A stretch of DNA of 15,998 bases from Nitrospinota bacterium (GTDB taxonomy: Bacteria > Nitrospinota_A > UBA7883 > JADGGD01), in contig JADGCD010000022.1 of the NCBI GenBank assembly GCA_015229165.1, positions 594-16,591 on the forward strand. Reading direction: 5' to 3'. Numbering within the stretch: position 1 is the first letter of the stretch; each line of letters opens with the position of its first letter. Below are positions 7,406 to 14,236 of the stretch, one piece after another. The notes under the pieces were generated by a model, which was not told where the DNA came from, did not search any database, and worked only from the letters and a program-made list of their open reading frames with translations. The translations under genes and the position numbers were made by a program.

Positions 7406-8539
7406 TCATATCATGCGAAGGGTACGGACACACGTTCCGTTCTTCAGGTAATGGCGGGGCACCCGGCGCCCGACGCCGCACAGAATCTCGTAGGGGATCG
7501 TCCCGGCCAGCGCCGCCAGCCGGTCGGCGCCGACGCCGTCGCCCATCAGCGTCGCCACCGTCCCCGTCCGGGGGGCGTCCACGCCGGTGACGTCGAAGAG
7601 GGTCACGTCCATGCAGACGGTTCCGATCTGGGGGGCGGCGACGTTTCCCATTATAGCGAAACCCTTGCCCGAGAGTCGGCGGGAGTAACCGTCGGCGTAG
7701 CCTGCGGCGAGCGCGGCCACCGTCGTCGGCCCGGTCGCCCGCCAGCGGGGGCCGTAGGAGACGCTCGCCCCTTTCGCCACGGTCCGGACGAACTGGAGCT
7801 TCGCCCGCCACTCCATGACCGGTCGCAGACCGATGGGCGCCCCGGCGAAGGTCTGGTAGCCGTACATGCCGATGCCGGGGCGAACGGCCTCGTACCGGGC
7901 GCCGGGGTGGAGACAGGCGGCGGCGCTGTTGGCGGCGTGACGGGGGGGGAGGGCGAACCCGGCCCCGGTCAGCGACCGGCAGAGGTCGTCGAACAGGGTG
8001 ATCTGCCGGGTGACGACCCCCCGCTTTTTCTCGGCGTCGACGAAGTGGGTCATCAGCCCGACGGGGCGAAGTTTCGGATTGGCCGCCACGGCCCGGTAGA
8101 GCGCCTCGGCCCGCGCCGGGGGGGCGCCGAGGCGGTTCATGCCGGTGTCGAACTTGACGTGGAGAGGGAAAGGGCATTTGGCGGTGGCGGCCCGCGCCAG
8201 CTCCGGGAGCCGGTCGATGTCCCCCACTACCGGCTCGACGCCGAGGGCGTGGGCCTCCTTGGCCCTCCCCTGGGGCACGCCGCCGAAGAGGATCAGGCGT
8301 CGTTTGACCCCTGCCTTGCGAAGCTCTATCGCCTCGTCGACGGTCCAGAGGCAAAGGGCCGCCACATCCTTGCGCCGTTGCAGCTCCAGCGCCAGCGGGA
8401 CGGCGCCGTGACCGTAGGCGTTGGCCTTGACCACCGGCATGAGGGGGACGCGGGCCGTTTCGGCGATGAGGTCCAGATTGGCGTGGAGCCGGTCGAGGTG
8501 AATATCCGCCCAAGTGACATCTGATCGCATAGGCGCCAT
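7406..8539 (-). CDS. alr: Alanine racemase
   Basis: PLP enzyme that interconverts L- and D-alanine, supplying D-Ala for peptidoglycan; cytosolic dimer. The PLP lysine is K38 in VVKANAYGHG. The second catalytic base is the tyrosine of SVSYGPRW (Y262), and KFDTGMNRLG and RPGIGMYG are further family blocks. Length of 377 is normal (360-390). Several in-frame starts exist. ATG at 8539 is chosen because CAGG ends 5 bases upstream. ATG at 8530 gives MRSDVTWADI, and ATG at 8566 (longest, 386 residues) would overlap the tRNA promoter's -35 box. The tRNA gene is divergent 65 bases upstream, so any alr promoter must lie in or across that short gap. It is the first gene of the MCE block, an association of wall precursor supply with lipid transport that may be only positional. 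Confidence 0.95.
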   Translation of the reverse strand: MAPMRSDVTWADIHLDRLHANLDLIAETARVPLMPVVKANAYGHGAVPLALELQRRKDVAALCLWTVDEAIELRKAGVKRRLILFGGVPQGRAKEAHALGVEPVVGDIDRLPELARAATAKCPFPLHVKFDTGMNRLGAPPARAEALYRAVAANPKLRPVGLMTHFVDAEKKRGVVTRQITLFDDLCRSLTGAGFALPPRHAANSAAACLHPGARYEAVRPGIGMYGYQTFAGAPIGLRPVMEWRAKLQFVRTVAKGASVSYGPRWRATGPTTVAALAAGYADGYSRRLSGKGFAIMGNVAAPQIGTVCMDVTLFDVTGVDAPRTGTVATLMGDGVGADRLAALAGTIPYEILCGVGRRVPRHYLKNGTCVRTLRMI

Positions 8540-8560
8540 CATAGCCTGTCTGGGGGCGGG

Positions 8561-8588
8561 TTGCATTCTTCGAAACGCGTGCTACACT
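8561..8588 (+). promoter_or_regulatory. sigma70-type promoter of tRNA-Ser
   Basis: A -35 box TTGCAT (8561-8566), a 16-base spacer and a -10 box TACACT (8583-8588) preceded by TGC, an extended -10 element. The first tRNA base is 15 bases after the -10 box, giving a very short 5' leader. The GC-rich bases just before the tRNA are consistent with a stringent-type discriminator. Seen by eye only. Confidence 0.6.
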
Positions 8589-8603
8589 GTTTCCCTTATC
8601 GCG

Positions 8604-8691
8604 GGAGAGGTGTCCGAGCGGCTGAAGGAGCTGGTCTCGAAAACCAGTGTGCGGCAACGTACCGTGGGTTCAAATCCCACCCTCTCCGCCA
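8604..8691 (+). tRNA. tRNA-Ser(CGA), CCA encoded
   Basis: An 88-nt class II tRNA. The acceptor stem GGAGAGG/CCTCTCC pairs perfectly (8604-8610 with 8681-8687), followed by discriminator G and an encoded CCA (8689-8691). The anticodon stem is CTGGT/ACCAG with loop CTCGAAA, so the anticodon is CGA (8638-8640), reading UCG serine codons. The long variable arm (TGTGCGGCAACGTACC) and discriminator G73 are both serine identity features. The T arm is GTGGG-TTCAAAT-CCCAC. It is the only plus-strand gene in the window and is divergent from alr. Confidence 0.97.
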
Positions 8692-8730
8692 TGAAACAGG
8701 CGGCCCCTGAAAGGGGGTCGCCTGTTTCAT
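8691..8730 (+). terminator. 18-bp hairpin at the tRNA 3' end (terminator or processing signal)
   Basis: Arms 8691-8708 and 8713-8730 form 16 Watson-Crick pairs plus two G-U wobbles (8703/8718 and 8708/8713) closing on a GAAA tetraloop (8709-8712). The first paired base is the terminal A of the tRNA CCA. As minus-strand RNA the wobbles become C/A and A/C mismatches, so the hairpin is better formed in the tRNA transcript. No U-tract follows on either strand, so it is not a textbook intrinsic terminator. Confidence 0.55.
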
Positions 8731-8800
8731 GTGGGGGTTTGAGCCCACCCAACCGACGTGGGTTCGCGGCGCCCCCCCCTCAATGTCAGCGGCGCATGCG

Positions 8801-9373
8801 CTACCAGTCGTCCGGCTTCGGGGGATCGGGACGACCCAGCCCTGCGTCGGCGCGGCGGGCGGCGTCGAGAAGGCGCTGGAACTCGGGCGACTGTTCCGCC
8901 TCGCCCCGGTGGGGGCCCCGGGCGAACCCCTCCAGCCGGGCCAACGCCAGAGAAGTCCGTTGAGCGTTCAGCTCTTCCTTCGCCTGCGCCACCACCGAGG
9001 CCATCTCAGGCGACATCGGCGCCGAAGGGGGAGGAGCGGGGTACCGTTCTGGCTTCAGAGGCCCCGCCACCCGGTCGAAAGCTTTCATGGAGACCCAGAA
9101 GGTCAGGAAGGTGGCCAGCGTGTTCACCTCCCACACCTTGATATTGGCGTCTCTGAGAGCGACCTTGTCCCACTTCCAGATGTCGGGCTGCCACCAGAAG
9201 GCCTCCCAGATAATGCCCTGGGCAAGGTTCCAGAACATGATCAACGCCACCAGCGACACCGGGACCGGCGGCGCCTGTCGCCGGGCTACGGCGCCGATGG
9301 TCCAGCCGAGACAGAGCGCCCCCAGAGCCCCCATTCCCCACCCGAGGTAATCGCCCATTCCTTCGTCCCCCAT
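8801..9373 (-). CDS. Small membrane protein of unknown function
   Basis: I do not recognise a family. The 190 residues contain three hydrophobic helices at about 10-30, 38-60 and 82-103. Between the second and third is a Trp-rich loop (EAFWWQPDIWKWDK), and a polar proline/alanine-rich tail covers 105-190 and ends RPDPPKPDDW. The third helix is followed by VSMKAFDRVAGPL, so the tail is probably cytoplasmic if the positive-inside rule holds. Base composition matches the neighbours and the frame is clean, so it looks like a real gene. The start is ATG at 9373 with a G-rich stretch GTGGGGGAT about 9 bases upstream; the in-frame ATG at 9358 is an alternative with GAAGGA too close. It lies 55 bases after trmFO and converges on tRNA-Ser. 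The stop is TAG. Confidence 0.7.
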   Translation of the reverse strand: MGDEGMGDYLGWGMGALGALCLGWTIGAVARRQAPPVPVSLVALIMFWNLAQGIIWEAFWWQPDIWKWDKVALRDANIKVWEVNTLATFLTFWVSMKAFDRVAGPLKPERYPAPPPSAPMSPEMASVVAQAKEELNAQRTSLALARLEGFARGPHRGEAEQSPEFQRLLDAARRADAGLGRPDPPKPDDW

Positions 9374-9428
9374 GCGTCATTATCCCCCACCGGTCGGGAG
9401 GCGCCAATGAAGAGAAAGGGGGCGCCGG

Positions 9429-10826
9429 TTACAGCCGCTCTTCCCCCGGATCCCGGAAGAAGGGCGCCAGACGGTCGAGCCACGGCGCCACATCGGCCCG
9501 CGCCCGCTCAATGTGGGCCTCGCGGCGAAGCTTTCGCTTGAGCTTTTTCCCCGTCGTCGCCAGAGGGGGGAAGAGGGAGAAGTTCATGTTCGTCGGGACA
9601 TACGGATCGCGCGGGGTGGTGACGTAGGCCAGCAGAGCCCCCAGCGCCGAGGTGGGCGGGGGCGGAGTGAACGGGCGCCCCTCAAGGGCGTCGGCGGTGA
9701 AGATTCCCGCCAGCGCCCCGATGGCCATCGATTCGACATAACCCTCGACCCCCGTCATCTGCCCGGCCAGCCGGACCTCCCCGACGGCCTTGAGCGTCAG
9801 GTCGCCGTTCAACGCCGCCGGGCCGTTGAGGTAGGTGTTCCGGTGGAGCGACCCGTGGCGAAGGAAAACCGCCTCCTTCATGCCGGGAACGAACTCCCGG
9901 AAGATCCGCTCCTGCTCCGGGTAGGTCAGCTTGGTCTGGAAGCCGACCATGTTCACCGCGTCCCCCGCCTCGTTCTCCCGGCGGAACTGGATCGCCGCGT
10001 AGGGGCGGCGCCCGTCGGCGGGGGTCAGCCCCACCGGTTTGAGCGGCCCGAAGGCCAGCGACTCCCGCCCCCTGCGGGCGATCTCCTCAATCGGCATGCA
10101 GCCGTCGAAGAACCGCCCCTCCTCGAAGTCGTGGTAGGGGACCGTCCCCCCCGCCAGCAGGGCGTCGACGAACCGGTAGTATTCGTCCTGCGCCAGCGCC
10201 ACGTTCAGGTAGTCTCCCGTTCCCGGCTCGCCGTACCGGTCCATCCGGTAGACCACCGCCGGGTCGAGGGAGTCGACCTCCACAATGGGGGCGATGGCGT
10301 CGTAGAAGTAGAGGGACTCGGCCCCGACGAGGGCGCCCAGACGCCCGGCCAGCGCGGGGCTGGTCAGCGGGCCGGTGGCGATGACGACCGCGTCGTATCC
10401 CTCGGGGATGTCGGTCGCTTCGCCGCGAAGGATCGTCACCTCCGGCGCCGCCGACAAGGCGCCCGAGACGGTGGCGGAGAAAAGGGCCCGGTCGACCGCC
10501 AGCGCCTTTCCGGCGGGGATTCTCGCCTCCTGCGCCGCCGCCATCAGGAGGGAGCCCAGAGAGGCCAGCTCCCGCTTCAGGGCGCCGGTGGGGGTGGCGG
10601 GGTCGTCGCTCTTGAGGGAGTTGGAGCAGACCAGCTCCGCCAGACCGGCGGTGGTGTGGGCAAGGGTGGCGACCGTCGGGCGCATTTCATACAGGTCGAC
10701 GTTGGCGCCCGACCGGCGGACGATCTGCCAGGCGGCTTCGCACCCGGCAAGGCCGCCACCGACGACCGCTACTCGCTTTCGACCGGGGGCAGTTCCCTCT
10801 CGAAGCCGCACTCTTTCACCGGGCAT
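9429..10826 (-). CDS. trmFO: Methylenetetrahydrofolate-tRNA (uracil-54-C5)-methyltransferase
   Basis: Flavoenzyme that uses 5,10-methylene-THF and FADH2 to make m5U54 in tRNA T-loops, replacing SAM-dependent TrmA. An FAD-binding GGGLAG follows strand RVAVV (residues 18-28). The first family cysteine lies in CSNSLKS (C67) and the nucleophilic cysteine in FDGCMPIEE (C243), corresponding to the two catalytic-site cysteines known in Bacillus TrmFO. Later blocks are YAAIQFRREN, GFQTKLTYPEQ and RHGSLHRNTYLN. Length of 465 is slightly above the family norm because of an 18-residue N-terminal lead. The start is uncertain: ATG at 10826 (AAGGG 12-13 bases upstream) or GTG at 10811 (GGTGA close upstream). 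Either start overlaps the end of topA (41-58 bases), so translation is coupled. The topA-trmFO neighbourhood is common in bacteria. Confidence 0.95.
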   Translation of the reverse strand: MPGERVRLREGTAPGRKRVAVVGGGLAGCEAAWQIVRRSGANVDLYEMRPTVATLAHTTAGLAELVCSNSLKSDDPATPTGALKRELASLGSLLMAAAQEARIPAGKALAVDRALFSATVSGALSAAPEVTILRGEATDIPEGYDAVVIATGPLTSPALAGRLGALVGAESLYFYDAIAPIVEVDSLDPAVVYRMDRYGEPGTGDYLNVALAQDEYYRFVDALLAGGTVPYHDFEEGRFFDGCMPIEEIARRGRESLAFGPLKPVGLTPADGRRPYAAIQFRRENEAGDAVNMVGFQTKLTYPEQERIFREFVPGMKEAVFLRHGSLHRNTYLNGPAALNGDLTLKAVGEVRLAGQMTGVEGYVESMAIGALAGIFTADALEGRPFTPPPPTSALGALLAYVTTPRDPYVPTNMNFSLFPPLATTGKKLKRKLRREAHIERARADVAPWLDRLAPFFRDPGEERL

Positions 10827-13041
10827 CGGACGAACGATCCCTTCTTGAGATTTTTCTTTATCAGGAAAGGATGCCCGCAGTCGGGGCATTTCTCGTCCAC
10901 CGGCTCGTCCCAGACGGCGTAGTCGCATTTCGGGTACTGGTCGCAGCCGTAGAAGGCCTTGCGCATCTTGGTCATCTTGCGGACCAGCTCCCCCTTGCAC
11001 CCCTCCTTGGGGCAGGCGACGCCGATGCCGATCTGCTTGGTGGTCTTGCAGGTCGGGTAGTCGGAACAGGCGATGAACTCGCCGAACCGTCCGTGCTTTT
11101 TCACCATCGGTTTGCCGCAGGTCGGGCAGGTGAAATCGGTTGGCTCGTCGGGCGCCGTCTCGGCCTTTTCGACCACGGAGCCGTCTTTGGCGATTTTCTT
11201 GGTGTTCTTGCACTCCGGATAGCCGGAGCAGGCCAGGAACTGGCCGAACCGGCCAAACTTGATGACCATCTCCTTGCCGCACTTGTCGCAGGTCTCGTCG
11301 GTCTTCTCCGCCTCCCCCTTGACGTTGCGCATGTCCTTCTTCGCCTTTTCGAGGTCGATCTCGAACGGCTTGTAGAAGTCGTCCAGCGCCTTCGTCCAGA
11401 GCTTTTTCCCCTCCTCCACCTGATCCAGCTCGTCCTCCATCTTGGCGGTGAACTCGGTGTTCAGGATGTCGGGGAAGTTCTCCACCAGAAGCTCGGTCAC
11501 CAGCGTTCCCAGCGGGGTGGGGGAGAGGCGCCGCTCCTCGCTGGTGGTGTATTCCCGCTCCTGGATGGTGGAGACGATCCCGGCGTAGGTGGAAGGGCGA
11601 CCGATGCCGGCCTCTTCCAGCGCACGGATCAGCGCCGCCTCGGTATAGCGGGGGGGGGCTGGGTGAAGTGTTGCGTCTTGGAGAGGTCGGCCAGTTTGAG
11701 AGGGTCCCCCTTGGCGATCGAATCGGGGAGCCGCTTGTCGGCGGAATCCTCCTCGTCCTCCCCCTTTTTGTCTTCCACCGTCTCCTCGTAGACCTTCAGG
11801 AAGCCTGCGAACTTCATGATCGACCCGGTGGCCCTGAGGGTGTAGGGGCCGGTCTCGATGTCGACGGCGGTCACGTCCATCACCGCCTGCGCCATCTGGC
11901 AGGCGACGAACCGTTTCCAGATCAGCTCGTAGAGGGCGTATTCCTCTTTGGCCAGGAACTTTTTGATCTTGTCGGGGGAGCGGGTGACGTCGGTGGGGCG
12001 GATCGCCTCGTGGGCGTCCTGGGCCGATTTCTTGGTCTTGTAGACCAGCGGCTCTTTCGGCAGGTAGGCCTCGCCGAATTCCTTGCCGATATAATCGCGG
12101 GCCGCGGCCACCGCCTCGTCGGCGATCCGGGTGGAGTCGGTACGCATATAGGTGATCAGACCGGTCTGCCCCTCGTCGCCGACCTCCAGCCCTTCGTAGA
12201 GCCGCTGGGCCACCGACATGGTGCGCCGGGCGTTGTAGCGGAGCTTTCTGCTGGCTTCCTGTTGCAGGGTCGAAGTGATGAAGGGCGCCACCGGGTTGCG
12301 GCGGCGCTCTTTCTTCTCGACCTTGGTGACCGCCAGTGTGGCCTTGCGGATGGCCTCTTCAATGAGGGCCGCGTCGGCCTGATTGCCGATCTCGGCCTTT
12401 TTGCCGTTGATGTGGAGCAGCTTGATATCGAAGGGGGGGGGTTGAGGGCCTTCGGCCACCCCCTCGATGGTCCAATATTCCTGGGGGTTAAAGGCGAGTA
12501 TTTCCCGCTCCCGCTCGACGATCAGCCGAAGCGCCACCGACTGGACCCTTCCTGCCGAGAGCCCCTTGCGCACCTTGTCCCAGAGGAGAGGGGAGAGCTT
12601 GTAGCCGACGAGGCGGTCAAGGATGCGCCGCGCGTTCTGGGCGTAGACCCGGTTCTGGTCGATGACCCCCGGATTCTTGATCGCCTCCTGCACCGCCTTC
12701 TTGGTGATTTCGTTGAAGGTGACCCGGTAGAGGGGCTTCCCGGCGCCGATCTCCGTAGCGATGTGATCCGCAATGGCCTCCCCTTCCCGGTCGGGGTCGG
12801 GCGCCAGATAGATAACGTCGGCCCGCTTGGCGGCGGCTTTGATATCCTTGATAACCTTCGCTTTCCCCTTGATCGTCACGAACTCCGGGGTATAGCCGTT
12901 CTCGACATCGACGCCCAGCTTGCTTTTGGGGAGGTTCTTTATATGGCCGACGGAGGCCAACACCTCCATGTCTTTGCCGAGGTATCGTTTGAGGGTCGAG
13001 GCTTTCGCCGGCGACTCGACGATGACCAGTCCTTTGGGCAT
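10769..13041 (-). CDS. topA: DNA topoisomerase I, frameshifted in a nine-base homopolymer
   Basis: Type IA topoisomerase that relaxes negative supercoils. ATG at 13041 follows AGGATAGG. The TOPRIM fold has E9 in VIVESPAKA and the acidic motif DPDREGE (82-88). The active-site Tyr is Y298 in TGLITYMRTDST, and GRVQSVALRLIVERE is at 164-178. The frame runs to QPPPAIP and then meets a stop at 11629. Restoring one C in the run of nine (G run 11650-11658 on plus) gives the expected PPPRYTEAALIRALEEAGIG, then RPSTYAGIVSTIQ, and an open frame to the TAG at 10769. The restored protein has about 757 residues. The tail carries four Cys4 zinc ribbons: CDKC..CSGYPEC, CPTC..CSDYPTC, CPKEGC..CDQYPKC and CPDC..CPVKEC. 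topA is normally essential, so a sequencing or assembly error is the first explanation; slippage is the alternative. dprA ends 88 bases upstream. Confidence 0.93.
11650..11658. repeat. G9 homopolymer carrying the topA frameshift
   Basis: Nine G on plus (nine C in the topA message). Ten C (or seven) would restore the conserved PPPRYTEA reading. A second nine-G run in the same gene at 12433-12441 is in frame as it stands (codes QPPPFD). Confidence 0.9.
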
Positions 13042-13129
13042 GTGCAGACCTATCCTGTTAACCGGACGTCACGGAAACGAGGGGGAGAAGACGCGCTCAA
13101 TCAACACGATGCGCGGCCACCATGGCGCT

Positions 13130-14236
13130 TCAGGCACGAAGAAAAAGGTTCCCCGGCGCCTGGCGAACAAGCCCCTTCAATTCAAGGGTCAGGAGTATAG
13201 CAGAAGCCATGGGGGTTGGCAAACCGGCCCGGATCGCCACCTCGTCCAGATGGATCGGCGTCCCGTCGAGGATGGAAAGGGCGAGGCGCTCCTCCGGCGT
13301 GGTCTCGGGCAGGGGGATCTGCGCTCCTCCCGCGCCCGGCTTCTTGAGGCGGGCCTGAACGAAATCGGGCAGCTCGGCGAGAATGTCGGCCCCGTTGCGG
13401 ACCAGTTTGGCATACCCCTTTTGGATGAGAAGGTTGGGGCCGTCGCTCTTTTTGGCGTTCACCGGGCCGGGGAGGGCGAAGACCTCCCGCCCCTCCTCCA
13501 GCGCCGCCGAAGCGGTGATAAGGGCGCCGCTTTTCTCCTCCGCCTCCACCACCAGCGCCCCGTGGGAGAGGCCGGAGACCACCCGGTTGCGCAGGGGGAA
13601 GCTGGTCTTCTCCGGCTTGGCGTTGAAGGGGAACTGGCTGACCACCGCGCCGGTCTCGGCGATGGCGATCTGGAGCTTCCGGTTCTCTGGCGGGTAGAAG
13701 ACGTTGAGACCGTTTCCCAGCGCCGCCACGGTCCGCCCCCCGGCGCCGATACAGGCTTCGTGGGCGGTCCGGTCGATTCCCCGGGCAAGGCCCGAGACGA
13801 TCACCACCCCGGCCGCAACCAGCTCCTCCACGATCCGGGTGGCGACGGTCTTGCCGTAGAGGGTGGCGGCCCGGGTTCCGACCACCGCCATGGCCGGGTC
13901 TTCGGCGTCGGGGAGGGTTCCGATGACCGAGAGGACCGGCGGCGGGGCGAAGATTTCCTTCAGCCGGGCAGGGTAGGAGGGGTCGTCCAGCGTATGGATG
14001 GCGGCGCCGATCTTGTCCGCGTAGCCGAACTCGGCCATCGCCTCCCGCTCTCCGTCGAGAAGGGCGATCTGCCGGGCCAGCGAGGGGGAGATACCGTCGA
14101 GGGCCGAAAGCTGGGCTTCGGTCGCCTTCAGGACGGCGGCCGGGGCGCCGAACCACTCCACCAGCCGGTGGTAGTGGACCGGGAAAAGGAACGGGACCGT
14201 GTTGAGGGCGACCGTGGCCAGGGTGTTGTCGATCAT
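13130..14236 (-). CDS. dprA: DNA-processing protein A (DprA/Smf)
   Basis: Single-strand DNA-binding protein that loads RecA on incoming DNA during transformation; cytosolic. Of 368 residues, 1-75 form a SAM/HhH-like N-domain (ALDGISPSLARQIALL). The Rossmann-like DprA domain covers about 80-292, with VVGTRAAT (118-125), SGLARGIDRTAHEACIGAGG (148-167), GNGLNVFYPPEN (174-185), FPLRNRVVSGLS (213-224) and GALITASAALEEGREVFALPG (237-257). A C-terminal winged helix lies at about 312-368. This three-part layout and length are normal for DprA. The ATG overlaps the glnE stop as ATGA, so it is coupled to glnE. DprA alone does not prove natural competence, since it is widespread and no com genes are in the window. 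Confidence 0.96.
   Translation of the reverse strand: MIDNTLATVALNTVPFLFPVHYHRLVEWFGAPAAVLKATEAQLSALDGISPSLARQIALLDGEREAMAEFGYADKIGAAIHTLDDPSYPARLKEIFAPPPVLSVIGTLPDAEDPAMAVVGTRAATLYGKTVATRIVEELVAAGVVIVSGLARGIDRTAHEACIGAGGRTVAALGNGLNVFYPPENRKLQIAIAETGAVVSQFPFNAKPEKTSFPLRNRVVSGLSHGALVVEAEEKSGALITASAALEEGREVFALPGPVNAKKSDGPNLLIQKGYAKLVRNGADILAELPDFVQARLKKPGAGGAQIPLPETTPEERLALSILDGTPIHLDEVAIRAGLPTPMASAILLTLELKGLVRQAPGNLFLRA

Noticed and set aside
10827..11282. Upstream extension of trmFO into a 617-residue protein
   Set aside because: The extra residues are out-of-frame topA zinc-ribbon sequence; FAD-binding RVAVVGGGLAG marks the true N-terminus near 10826.
13042..13129. Possible promoter in the dprA-topA gap
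   Set aside because: TTGATT could be a -35 box but no acceptable -10 lies 15-19 bases downstream; only the topA Shine-Dalgarno is convincing.
11668..13200. Plus-strand frame of 510 codons opposite topA
   Set aside because: Shadow of topA; no motif and composition typical of antisense frames in GC-rich DNA.
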